Shown here: positions 1 through 14,200 of the stretch, piece after piece
Layout: the number at the start of each line of letters is the position of its first letter
Numbering within the stretch: position 1 is the stretch's first letter
NCBI GenBank assembly: GCA_963669155.1
Contig: OZ022578.1
Location: 5,805,206-5,869,205, forward strand
Length of the DNA stretch: 64,000 nucleotides
Origin: Arbacia lixula
Lineage: Eukaryota; Echinodermata; Echinoidea; Arbacioida; Arbaciidae
Direction of reading: 5' to 3'
Translations under genes and position numbers: made by a program
Notes under the pieces: model-generated
Seen by the model: the letters and a program-made list of their open reading frames with translations, nothing else
What the model was told of the DNA's origin: nothing
Databases searched by the model: none

Positions 1-453
1 TGGACTATGAACTTTTTGTGTGCCATATGTGACTTTATTCACTAAGGAATACGCACAAAACCAATAGAGCAGCAGTTTACCTCCTGTAGAATTACCAGTT
101 CCCCAACCTTTAAAAGAGGTTGCGGCAAGACTAATTTGCATGTGAAAAGGCAACCTGGTTACCGCAAGGTTACCGCAAGGTTGCCATAAGGTTGCCACAG
201 CAGTCTGCCATCAGTGATCCCTTGTGTATTTGACTCAATAGACCTACCTGTGATGAGATAAAAGAATCCATGACAAGATAACTGTAATATTTGTCACTGT
301 TTATATGTATTCACTTGAAATTCCTCACCTCCTTACTATACTTTATATTCCTGCTTTAAATGCGTGGAATGATATCTAATTAAAACTTAATGCTGTCTCA
401 CAAGTGCGTCATTCATTAAAAAAAATCAAAAAAACAATCTTGTCCCTCTATAG
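1..453. other. Intron of the ADAMTS-like gene, no exon seen
   Basis: AT-rich sequence upstream of the first recognisable exon. No open segment with family similarity is visible. A short imperfect tandem of a GGTTACCGCAA / GGTTGCCA-type motif lies at about 155-200. The first exon's acceptor (TATAG at 449-453) follows a moderately pyrimidine-rich tract. The gene must continue to the left, because the first exon begins inside a codon. Confidence 0.6.
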
Positions 454-2162
454 TTATCATGCAAGTGAATGGAGCCCCTGTAGCACTACCTGTGGAGTTG
501 GCATTCGAACCCGCAGTGTGCGCTGTAAGGTGTACATGGCTGCCTTTGACTCAACCTTTGACCTCAATGATTTTGACTGCCATGGCATCGTGCGCCCTCA
601 TGAGGTGGAAGAGTGCCATGCGGCTACTGCCTGCCCCCTGCCTCCAGAGGGCTCCCTCTATGGTAGCGCTGGGGCAGTGTCCCCACTAGGAGGAGGAGGT
701 GATAATGGTGGGGTGGATCAGGTGCCCACAGATCCTAACGTGTTCCACCCGGACCCAACACTAAACGTGGGGCCGGGGCCCGATCAGCAGGCATTCAACT
801 GGAGATACTGGGATTTCACTCCGTGCAGTGCTTCATGTGTTGGAGGTGAGTTGGGCATTGGTCAATCTATGAGAGAGTGCCGTTACCTGGTAAGCAATAG
901 ATACAGAATAAAATGTCCCTCTTTTTTTTCACTTTACTCTTTCAAAGAGTATATCAGTAGAGTAGGGCCCTAGTCCATTATTTGAAGCACGTAATGTGTA
1001 AAGTTCAATACATTTTTAGAAATAAAAGAATATGTGTTGTTTTGTTACATTTAAAGATGACCTGTCCCTTTTACAAAACATCTGCAAGCTTCATGAGAAT
1101 TTGCACATATTTAGCATGTATCTTTGGGATACCAACTAGTGATATTTTAAGGTCAGAGGTACTCTAACTCCCGTAGAATAAATGAAATTGAACTAGTTTT
1201 CACTGAGATTTGATTGCACTGAATTGATTGCCGACTGTTGACACAATTTGAAATTACGACTATATTCGTGGTACGAAAAAAGAAAGCTCAATCAGTGATC
1301 AAAGATTATATCCTCAAAACCGAATATTATTACTTATTACAATAAGTCAATTCCAGGGAAAGGTTATATAGCCACTTTCTCTCAAATGATGACAAAGTCA
1401 GGGAACTTTCAGAATCAGGTCTGCAAAAGGGATGGGCTACCTTTAATCCTTTCCTTATGATCAAATTTATTGGCTTTGTAAACTCTGGGGTAGCTATAAC
1501 AGGATGTTAAAAGTTACCATAGAACTGCAATAACCATAGGGGTGCGGCCTAATTTGTGCCCTATAAGGTATTCATAACTTATTGTATAGTCCAAACAGCA
1601 GATTGTACAGGAGTCTCTGAGTATCTGAGTGGAAAAAAAAAGTTAGAAAATATCTGTGGCTCAGTAAAGAATGCTTGAAGCATAAATACTCCCGATTTTG
1701 AAGACAAAAATCTCTGAATCTCTCAAGCAAACATGGATGTAATGTTATTTTACAAGTTTAAAGTATAATCCTACAACAATGATATATTTTCCTTCTCTTA
1801 TGATTATTTCACAATTTCCTTTGTTACTTATTCCCTTGCAATGTATCTTGATACCTAATACATACAAGCTGTTATTACATGTTATCCAGCCTCTTACATT
1901 GATATGGACATTATTATCCTACCTCTACTTTGCTCTTTCTGCTTGAAGGACAAACCAGTACTTCTTACAAGATCAATATTTCATAGTAACTGGAGAACCC
2001 ATAAGCCTTTAACAAAACTTCCTACAAGCAGAATAGCAGGAGTTTACAAACATCTTCAGGCATAGTTAGATGACTTTGTAGATTAAGACTGCTATGAACA
2101 GGAGATGAGAAAATGTGTAAGTCCTTTGCAACATGTTTTGTATGATGTGTATTTGTTGCATA

Positions 2163-2237
<75 letters not shown>

Positions 2238-5200
2238 TAGAGATAGAGAGAGAGGGAGAGAGAGCAGAAATGTTCTTTAGAGAGTTAATTGTGTTTTTGT
2301 AATACATATTTCCCTGCAGGCATCACTATCCTTTAATAAAAGGTCTGAGATTATATCCTTCGCAACAAGAATGGAATTATGTTGTCCCTCGCCAAGAGCC
2401 CTGTATATAGTTGTATGGAGTTTACAGGTCAGGAAATCACATTTAGTGATACATTATGCAGCATAAAAAAAGTGTCTTGCAAACACCTGTCAGTTTTAAC
2501 GGTGTGTGTGTGTATACATTCAGTGGAAGATCCAGGCGTAGACGCAAGAGGTACGCCCCCCTCCACCCCCCCCCCCCCTTCCCACACCCCCAACAAATTA
2601 ACACACACGATTTCTTTCTGAGAATCACTCATTGAACATGCATGCAAATACAACATCCAAGAAAATTACAATCTGCGACCCCCTCAATCTCTGAATCTTT
2701 GATCCATGGCTGACATGTATGTATGTATGTCTGTCTGTCCAGGTGTGCAGGAGTCTGTGGTGCGATGCTTCAATGCCTTCACCAATGAGGTGGTCAGCGA
2801 TGCTCACTGTGATTACAGCCTCAAGCTGCCCAGCAGTCAGAGGGCTTGTAACGAGGTGCCCTGTCCACCAGAGTAAGTAAGGGGGGTTAACACCTTCTGA
2901 GCCAGATAAATAATGCTCTATAGATATATGCCTGTTAATTACCATGAGAGACTTACACTGACTACCCATTCATTCTTGCATTTTATTCAAAGTGTTGTTG
3001 TTGGTATACAAGTATTTTTACAATTTCAAGCCATCTTATTTGATTGAGTTGTTAAAACAAAATACACCAGTGAGAAATTTGCATTCTAAAGAAAAACTGT
3101 TTGTTATACCAGTTCTAACCAGGCCATATGGTGAACACTGCCTCAACCTTGTGGAACAAACTCCTGGAAAGCATTGATTTCATTGATAAATTGAAGATTG
3201 CCTTCAAGACGCACTTATATAGCATCTAATGTAACGGTGTGCACTTGTTGTTGTTGAGACCCAGTATATCTCATATCTTGTATCTTGTACTTCTTTCTAT
3301 ACAGCCCATATGGACATGTTCAGTCACTTTGTGTTATGCGCTATAGAAGAATCGCTAGTTATTATTTATTATTATGTGTGTTACTAGTGCAAATATGTGA
3401 CTATAACACGTGAAGAGCTAAATGTGAGGGGAAGTAATGGTAATGATTATGGTAGAACCATTGTACCATCATCAGAAGATCCTGATTCATTTAATTCCAA
3501 CGCTTAAGTTATTTTTTTAGATAATACCCTCTGCAGTTTCCTAAAATCAAATTAGAATGGGTAGCCATGGTCATGGCAGAGATGAGTGCTCTCTATCTTT
3601 ACTTTTAATAAATACCACTCATCTTCAACTCCTCCTAGTTCTACCAAACACAATGATACTTTATAGGATTTCTGCGAAAGAGCAAAACTACAACGCTGTT
3701 TCATAGGGAGTTGAAGGAATACAAATCAATTATTTACATCTGTTCTTGTGTTACATCTTCATGATATGATGTGAGTTCTCAACTCATTCAAATCCCATTT
3801 CAACCAATGAACAGGTGGAAGGTGCTGCTGTACAGCGACTGCTCTGAAACCTGTGGACGTGGCATCAAGTTCCCACTGGACTTCCTGTGTGTCCAGCTGA
3901 CCGCCCGGACCGAGGAGTCCAGTCTGGTCACTCTGGATGAGAGTGAGTGCTGGGACCCCAAGCCAAATGACCCTCTGTACTGTGAGGCCAGAGAGTGTCC
4001 AGCGGTCTGGGTGATAGGCGAATGGTCAGAGGTGAGATCAAGATGCAAGCGAAAAAACGACCTATAACCTAGTTTATGTCAATAGGATTAAATGTGTACT
4101 TAATAATGTACAGATTTTAACTTAAAAAAAAATAATAGGCTTCAAAAGAGATACATATATATGGAAATATATGCATAGGTATAGTGTGGATATAAACATG
4201 TATGGTGTATTATATGGATATTATATAGATATATGTGTAACATAAAATGGGTGGCTGTATCTGTGATAAATCAAAGAAAGGAACGAGGCAATAACAATTC
4301 TGTAGATGGTTTCACATGAACCTCTAAGAAAAGGAATGAATATATCTGAAAAAATCTACTGGTGAAATATGCACAGGATAGGCAGCCATGAGTAATAGGG
4401 ACTCAGAAAGATGATAAAGATGTTGAAATATCCTGAGTGCCTGTAAAAAAAACAGAAAGAAAGGTATGATATAAGTGCAGTGGAGATGGTGCACACAGAT
4501 GGTGTGCAGGTTAAAGAGATATTCAGTTTATCAGGGTAATAATTGATCATGAAGATACAGAGCTTGTGTTGATAAAGTCCCTTGACCATTATGATATGTT
4601 GAATGTATTTCTTGATGTAGTGCTCAGCCCTGTGTGGGCATGGACCGGGCAACAAGACGAGACCACTGTACTGCCAGGGGACGGACCCTTTAACGGGCCA
4701 GCAGGAGAGAGTGGATTTTACTAGGTGCCCGTTGCCTGTCCCTCACACTGTAGAGGAATGTGATAACTTTGCCTGTCCACCATACTGGCTCACCCGCCCA
4801 GCATCAGAGGTATGGCCATCATGGTCTTCTCTGCCTTCTTTTTCGGCTTCCTCTTCTTTCTCATTGACTTCTTTTCCTTCTTCTTTTTCTTCTTCTTTTT
4901 CGTTTTCTTATTTTTTCTTCTTTCTCTTTTTCATTTTCTTCTCTTTCTTCTTCTTTTTATTCTTCATTTTCTTCTTCTGTTTCTTTTTCTTCTTCTCTTC
5001 TTTCTTCTACATCTTGTGAACAGCTTACGCCTTACATTTCTGATAATAAATAACAAATAATGAAATATATATGATAAATTGCAACAAAATGAAAGAAATT
5101 ATAGATAATGAATAATAAATCATGAATAATCAACAATAATGAATGATGATAAATGAATGATTGAAATTGGCATTTAGAAAATGGAAAATTGGAAATAGGA

Positions 5201-8200
5201 AATAGAAAATGGAATGTACAACATGAATGATAGAAAATTCTGTATCATATTGATAATAAAAAAAATGACATGAAATACTTGTTAAACCATCTCTTTGTGC
5301 AGTGCTCCGTTAGCTGTGGGAAGGGTACTCAGTCAGTGACTCTGAGCTGTCACCAGCTGATCCCTATAGGAGGAGAGATTGAGCTAGATCCCCAGCTGTG
5401 CCCTATCCCTGCCCCTCCTACCACCCAGCCCTGCAACCAGCTAGACTGCCCTGCTGACTGGCTCTCACAAACCCTCTCAGAGGTATGAATCTTGCAGGCT
5501 TTGTTACATTATTATGTAGTTCATTTTATATATGTATCACATTTTGTGCACAAAGCAAATTTTCCTTAATATACCATTTTTATTATGTATGCAAATTGTA
5601 AGCATGTTGTATAAACTATATATCAAAGTAACCCCCATTCTTGCCCAAGAATTTTTCCGACCAGCAACAATAAATAGATTCAGAGCATATTCCGCCCACT
5701 AAAAGCGGAATCATGAAATAGAGGTAAAACTAGTCACTTGGTCGTTTTCATCTGGCGGCCTGAAGAAGAAATATTTGGTTTAGAAATGCCAATCAGCCTG
5801 GATGTCAGTCTAAGTTGAATCTGACCCTGGGGTGAGGGAACTTGTGATGTATGTGACACACATTATGGGTTCACAGCGTGACCTTGATTACTGTACCTCA
5901 ACAATCAGCATACATAGACCCTAAGTTGATTCTGACCCTATGGTGAGCGAACTTGCTATGTATGTGACACTATGTGACACTATCTGACCCTATGGTGAGC
6001 GAACATGTGATGTATGTTATGGGTTCACAGCATGACTTAGATTACTGTATCTCAACAATGAGCTGACATAGACTCTAAGTTGAATCTGACCCTATGGTGA
6101 GCGAACTTGTGATGTATGGACACACATTATGGGTTCACAGCGTGACTTAGATTACTGTATCTCAACATTGAGCTGACATAGACTCTAAGTTGAATCTGAC
6201 CCTATGGTGAGCGAACTTGTGATGTATGGACACACATTATGGGTTCACAGCGTGACTTAGATTACTGTATCTCAACATTGAGCTGACATAGACTCTAAGT
6301 TGAATCTGACCCTATGGTGAGCGAACTTGTGATGTATGGACACACATTATGGGTTCACAGCGTGACTTAGATTACTGTATCTCAACATTGAGCTGACATA
6401 GACTCTAAGTTGAATCTGACCCTATGGTGAGCGAACTTGTGATGTATGGACACACATTATGGGTTCACAGCGTGACTTAGATTACTGTATCTCAACATTG
6501 AGCTGACATAGACTCTAAGTTGAATCTGACCCTATGGTGAGCGAACTTGTGATGTATGGACACACATTATGGGTTCACAGCGTGACCTAGATTACTGTAC
6601 CTCAACATTGAGCTGACATAGACTCTAGGGCTATTACATCAGCTTGAGGTTGGTAAAGAAGCACCATATTTCAGATTTAGGAAATAAGCCTGGTTGAAAA
6701 GCCAGAGTGTTATTTTGATAATGAAGAAGCAAACAGTCCAAATGGTATTTTTTTAGAATTCCTATGTACACAATCTTGAATTAGTTTTGCAAAATTGCTT
6801 TTACTTATGATTACCAGTGAAAACTTTTTCAACCCAAACAAGGATCATGGATATCCTTTATCTATTGGTAAAGTCTCTAAGATCTCACATGGACAGGCAT
6901 AAATACAATGGTTGAGCTATATCAATCTGATTTATATTTATGTGTTATAATCACTAAATAGTCTGATCATGGTGTTTTCTAAACTTTGCACTGATGAAGA
7001 CCTACCTTTGGTTTGTTGAATATTAATTTCTTCCCCATGTGGGCTTAAGTCTAATCGGTTTGGAATGTCGCAACACTTGCCATTCAATTGGATTTAACTG
7101 CCTGCTATATCGAGAACCGGTGCTTGATGGGGTTAAACGTAATGTGGTGTAATTTGGTGATAGAGAGACCAGCCTAAAGTCGTTAAGCCGATGGGTGTAC
7201 TAAGTATGGTCACAGACATGTATTGAGAAGGCCTGCCATGCTGGTCAGGGTTTGGTGTAATGTACTAAGAGATAGCTAGAGGATATGTAGAGCTATACAG
7301 ATTGAAATGGGTCAGGAGGAAGATGAAGATGAAGGAGATGGAAAAGGAACAGGCGGAGCTGGACAAGAAGAAGGGGCAAAAGAAAAAACAGAAATGAGAA
7401 GGTGCTATAAGAGAGGGAGATGGACACGATAGGGAAACATACAAGAAAACTAAGAAATACCATGGAATAGGAGGAAAATTGGAGAGAAGAAGTAAATAAG
7501 ATATGAAGAAGTACTTAAAGTAGGAATACAGGAAAATAGAAAGAAAACAATATGAAAAGAGAGATTTAGGAAGGTATAGATCGATAGTTGTATTTAGAAA
7601 TGGTGATACACTGAACTACATGTATAAAAACAGCCCAGATTAATTTTTTCATGAATAGGGCCTAGCTACAAGATGTAACTCGTTTGAAATGTTCTTTTAT
7701 CTATCAGTGCTCAGCGACTTGTGGTGTGGGTGTCAAGCTGCAGTCGGTTCTGTGCGGCCGCATTCTGGCAAACGGCACGCGAGTCTACATCGACCCATCC
7801 CAGTGTCATCCTGATTCACGCCCGGCTGACCGCGTCACATGTGACCTGCCCAAATGTCCTGGTGAGATGATGATGATCATGCATTCCTCTGATCATTCCC
7901 TCATATATACCAGATGGAATGCTGCTCTGCGTAGTTCTGTGTGTAGAATCAGCGCACAAATATGACAGTGGCACACAAAAATTCAATGAAGATATGATCT
8001 TAAAATTAATGGTGTCATCTGGAATTAAAATGTCAGTTTGCTTCATGATCCTCATTTTCATGAATTATTTCTATAATGATTTTATAATTACCTGATTGAT
8101 CACTTTAAGGTCTGTAATATTTGATTTTGATGTTGAGCATCTTACTTTACCACATACTAATCATTGACTGTAATCGTGAGTCATATAGTTGTTGCTGAGT

Positions 8201-11200
8201 TGCCTTTTTATGTGCTATCCTCATAACCCCCATGCCTTAATGCCCACTCATAGACGTGCACATCCTGGCCAACTACAGCAGCTTCCGGCAGACAGACGAG
8301 ACATCCAGCAAAGTGCGGGTTACGGTGGGTCAAGAAGCCGTGGTCTTTGCGGCCACCACGGTGACCATCAAGTGCCCGGTGGTCAACTTCAAGCGCAGCC
8401 AGGTGGTGTGGGAGCGAGGGACCACACCCATCAGAGCCAACGCCCAGGACTCCGCCCGTGTGAGGGTGATGGCGGGCGGGGTACTGCGCATCAAGCATGC
8501 TGCAGTGGGAGACTCCGGGGTGTATGCCTGCAGGGCGGGGGACCAGAGAGAGACACTTACTCTCGATGTCAGGCCAGGCAAGGAAGGTTAGTGCACTTCC
8601 TCAATGATTTACTTTCATTCAAATCAACTTTTCTTAGCGGGTGGTACTCCTTTCAGTTCTCAAAATCCATTACCATTTGAAATATCAAAATTATTTATCA
8701 CAATCATTCATTCATCATACATGTATAATCATTGAATAATTGAATTATTATTTATTTTGAACAGAAAAATAGACAAAAATAAACATATTCAAAACAAACA
8801 ATTATGATGCATTTTTATTTTTTTTCTCCACTTTCTTTTCCCCCCACAGTAGGGTGTTTTATTCAATAAAGCTTCAGTTTACATTTGCTTTTGTAGTCAA
8901 TGTACAAAAAATTATCAGCTCATGAGTGTTTGACATTAATACAACAATAGCTGATAATATACAATCTTGGTCATGAAATACATCATTTACAGTACAAAAT
9001 ACATAAAAAAACATAACTACAATTCTGAATATTTCCTTCAATATCTATTCCTTTAATGCAATTAATTTGACGAAGCATAACTGCCAAAATTTCGACGCAA
9101 AACAAAAATAAATATGATGAAAGGGGGTCACCTTGCCTATAACCTCTGTTTATAGAGAAACGTTCTGACAAATGACCATTTATGTATACTGAAGACATAT
9201 TTTCATATAAAAAGTTTGAATCCATTGAGCAATAGAAGGCCCCAAGTTAAATGTTTCGAAGACTTTGTATAAAAACATCTGCGAGACTGAATCGAAAGCC
9301 TTCTCGAAGTTAAATAATAGCAATATCTCTGGAATATTGAATTCTTTGGTGTCATAGAGAGTATCGTAAATTACACAAATATTCTCTCCAATATATCTTT
9401 TCTCCATAAACCCTTTTTGGCCTTCATGGATAATTTTGTGCAATATGTTTCTAATTCTTTAGCTATAGCAAAAGATGCAATTTTATAAGACGTGTTTAAA
9501 AGAGTTATAGGTCTCCAGTTTTGTAAATACTCTCTAGGTTTCTCTCCTTCAGGTATCAAAGAAATGATTCCCAATCTCTGCAAATCTTTAATTATCCATC
9601 CCAGTGAACTTTCTCTTGAAGAAAATCTGCCTTTCTACATAATGCTCGGAGCAGGTAGGTAAAAGGTTCTTAAACTATACGAGTGGATATGAGTCTGGCA
9701 TCATGCAATTTTTTTTACCTGTCTTCTCTTTCAGTCAATCCACGTATTAATCCATCTCCTGGCAGTCCTACACTGGAACCAGGTGCATCTGTCAGGTATT
9801 GTCTTTGATTTTGGTTTTGCTTTTGATTTATCTCAAGAGTTCAATTTTACGAGTAGATAGTAAAACAATTTATAGCATAGATTTATAGAAGAAGGCAAAT
9901 GAAAAAAAGAAGTTTTGTTTTCATATCATAGGCATACATTGTGTTTTGCATATATAAGCCATACTGAAAAATGAAGAAAATCAAAAATAGAGTTCGTATT
10001 CAATATTCACTCTCTTTCTTGTAAGGCTGGTTGGTCTTTATGCAAGTTAAAATGTGTTTAATATTTTTGTTGTTTTTTATTGAGGAATATTATGGTTATT
10101 ACGTGTATCTATGTTGACTATCAAGTGCATTTAAACCTAGAAAAGGGGGGTTGAGAGACTTGAATATAATCACAAATAAAAAAAATTGAAGATTCACCTG
10201 TCGTTTACTTCTGGGGGTTGAGAGACTTGAATATAATCACAAATAAAAAAAATTGAAGATTCACCTGTCGTTTACTTCTTTGCCTGCAGGTGGCACATGG
10301 GGCAGTGGACTAACTGTACAGCTGGGTGTGGGGGTGGGATGCAGACCAGACTGGTGCGGTGTTTGCACCCATCCTGGAGTCGACGCTCCGGGTCACGGGG
10401 GAACGCTGGACCATGCAAGGGGCTTGGACTAGAGGAACCTATCAGCATGAGGGCATGTAACATGCACCCATGCAGGAACCACTGGTCTGCTGATACGTGG
10501 TCTCAGGTAGGCCTGAACAGCGACGGCCGCTGGGCTGCATTCTTTATTGATCTCCCCACTGTCCTCATGGTTCTGCATGCTCTTTCAATTTGTCCTCCTC
10601 CACCTGCTTTCTCGCTGCGGTATCTTCCTAATCATCATCTTCTTCCTCTGCTTCACCACTGAGCCACAGATGTGTTGTGTCAGGTATGGCTGAAAAGCGA
10701 CGGATGGGCTGCTCTAGATATAGTGCTCACTTTCCTCATTATTCTGCTCCTTCATTTCCTCCTCCATCTCCTGGGGGGCATTTCATCAAAGGACTTGTCG
10801 GATATTTTATCCGACAAGTTTGCTCTCGGCCAATAAGATGCAAGCATTTCAGTAGCTTATAACATTTTGTCGGATAAAACGTCTGACAAGTCCTTTGATG
10901 AAATGCCCCCCTGATCTCTCCTCACTATCTATCCAATCTTCATCCTATTCCTCTGCAGCTCTTCTTCCTTCTCCTCTTTTTCCTTCCATTGGCCACCCCT
11001 CCTTTGCCGCCCCCATCTCCTTCATATAATATTCTAAATACACGTACATGTATGTGTGATTGTCATTTGATATGCAATATTATCACAATAAATCTATTAC
11101 TGGCAAATTGCCCATGAAAAGTGCTCTTGATACACACTTAAGGTATGATATAAGCAACATTAGAAGTTTAAGGTTCTATACAGTAAAAAAAAATGTGTGG

Positions 11201-14200
11201 TTGCTTAAGGTAATTTATTCTTAAAAATTTAGACAAAGCAGGGGCCTGTATGAAGTACATCCAAATGATTCTTTAATCATAAAGGATTTCTCTCTCCCAA
11301 TAATCCTACATTTGTCCTTTGGAATTTTTGTAATTTATTTTTCTCCACAACTCATAGTAAATAAATAATCCAAATACAACTTGATAAACATGTATCAAAT
11401 AAATACATGAAATTAACCTGAATGCAACTTATCTATCTATCTATGTAGTGTTCTGGGGATTGTGTGGGAGTGAGGCAATCCCTACAGACGCGTGAGGTGG
11501 TCTGTCGCAGCCCCTCCCTGGCCCCTCTAGGGGAGGAGATGTGCCCCCCTGCATCCAAGCCAGACCCAGACCGGGTGTGTCCCAACCTGGAATGCAGCCC
11601 CAAGTGGCTGGTCACCAAGTGGAGTAGCGTGAGTATAGACCTAGGAACAGACTATGTCAATCAGGGCTCTCACCAGTATTGGTTGATTGGCATGTGGTCA
11701 ATTCAGACTTTGTGCAGAATGGATCATGAGCATATCCTATATAATTCAGTTATTTTATTTTGCATTTCATGAACACAATTTTACAGTTGTACTGAAAATT
11801 TAATGTTAACGATGATAAAGTAACTTTATAACTGTGGTCCTAAGACCTCTCCAAACCCAGGCTTGCACTGTAGCTGTACAGAAAAAACATACCCCGTATA
11901 TATCAACATTGCTAAACAATGTTAGCACATTGTATTTCTTTGCTAATAAGTATGATGGTATGACATGAAATCAATATGAGTGAGAGGCCTAGCTGATGAC
12001 CTCTAATGGGTGATTTTAGGATAACAATATGACTTAACCATCTCATTGCCAAGATATAAAAATCATTATGAGCAGGGTTCCCAGCCCATCATAAAAATTA
12101 GGGAAATTTATTTTACTTCTCTCCAGTCAGGAAAAAGTCAGGGAATTTTGATTGGCCCCAAAATCGAACATAGTCTGTAAGACTCTGTTATATTTTGTTG
12201 CGTATCAAAACAACATCCTTTGGAAGACTGGATATGATGGTTTTTAAGTGCAGCCTATTTGACTCTTATACTGCAAATAGTTCACTGCAACAACATAGAA
12301 AACATGTGAAACTGGAAATTAGTTAAATTATCATCATGGAATTTTGAGATTTCATCAGGCAAAAGTCAGGGGAAAATCAGGTAATTTTGTTTTCTTGAAA
12401 TGCTGGGAATACCTGATGTAGCTGCTCCCATTGGACTGAGAGGGTTAAAGGAAAATATGAAATGAATTAAGCAACAAACAATTCTACACAAGAAGATCTT
12501 GTCAGAGCAAGCTTAAAGGGATGATTTAACCGAGTTGATAGATTAATTATTTCTAAAGAGAAGCAGACACAACAGCTTGTACAAATTAAAAAAACAATTA
12601 AACAAATCAAAAGGAAGCATTGGAATTGCTACTGTTTGTTATATCAGCATGTATGTGCCCATAATTTCACAAATATTTGAGACCATTTTTTCTTGTGTCT
12701 TCTTGTTTGTTTGTTCAGTGCTCTTCATCGTGCGGCGTGAATGCAGTGCAGAGGCGCAGGATTCGCTGCGTGACCAAGAACACAAGGAAGAAGATGGACA
12801 ACTTGATTTGTGGAGCTGTGTTTGGCCAGCCACCTGTCATGAAGAAATGCCTTCTGGACCCGTGTCCTGGTGGTATGTTCTCACTCATTCCTCTCTCTCT
12901 GATAGCGGTGCTATGTCTCACTCATTATAAGTCATTGAGCTCTCTCAGGGTTCATCAGAAAAATCAGGGAAAATTATTTAACTTTTTTCAGTCAGGGAAT
13001 AGTCAGGGAAGTTGATAAAAATGTCTCAAATCAGGGAAAAGTCAGGGAATTTGATAAAAAATGCCTCAAATCAGGGAATAGTCAGGGAATTGTGATTGGC
13101 CCAAAAATTGAAAGTATTGTAGTCAGTCAAACTCTGTTATAATTTGTTGCATTTTATACTGCAAATAGTTTGCTGCAAGAACATAGAAGCCATGTGAAAC
13201 TGGAAATGTTGAAATGATTATTATGGAATTTTGAGACTTCAGGGAAAAATTGGGGATTTTTTTTTTCTTGAAATGCTGGGAAATCTGTCTTGATATGTGA
13301 AAGCAGGCTCAAAGCTTGATTTGCCATAATTCTCCTTCAGTACAGCACCCCTAAAGCACCTCTCAGTCAATAGTTTTTGTATGAAAATTATCTTTACCTG
13401 TAAGTACATGTTTCCTAAATGCTTGTTTCCAATAAAAAGCATTTAGTTAGGAAAAGAAAAGGAATATCTATATTTATGTACAAGTGGTCTTTCTATACAG
13501 GTAATTACAAAAGCATTTTCACCAGAAATGTTATCTCATGAAAAGCAAATTAAATAATTCAGAAACCTGTAGCAGGTCTGAGAAAAATGAGGATTTCCAG
13601 GTAAGCAATATATGACAGAATTGGTGAAGTTCTTTCTTTAGAGTATACCTCTTTTTTTTTGAAGGGTGGTATTACATGTCCCCATGATTTGGATAAGTCT
13701 GTAAATACACCCATTCGGACATGAAATATCTGAACATGTTTTCATTTGTCTCCTCTCATCCAGGCTTTGAGAAGAAATGGTAAAAAGGGTTGGAGTGAAT
13801 TTGTGTTTTCTAGCCTTTACACCTAACCCCCTACCCTCACCTCACCTCGTCCGGGAAGCATTCAAATGTTATTTTGGATTTTCAGTAAAATTCTAATCAA
13901 AGGACTTGGAGTGCAGAGTTATATGTCATTATGAATATCCCTACTTTACAGATTTTGATTGATTGGATAGATCTTAATAGACATATGCCAGATTATTGCC
14001 CATTTTATAAATGACATGTTTTTGCCCGTATTTAAAGTAACTACTACCCATGCATACATGTGCTCAAATGTGGCCCCTCCTGTATGTTTTCATTCATTTC
14101 TGTATTTGGTGTTGTTAAATAACTTCCTTTGTGGGTTTTTAACATCCTGCTGATAAAAAGGTGGATTACCCTGTTTTTTTCTAAGCTCTCATAACAAAAT

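Noticed and set aside
4711-5060. Phe/Leu/Ser-rich membrane-like ORFs
   Set aside because: They extend past the real donor at 4809-4810 into a TTC-type intronic tract.
5805-6630. CRISPR-like regular array
   Set aside because: The repeat unit itself is 110 bp with no unique spacers; it is a tandem satellite in a eukaryotic intron.
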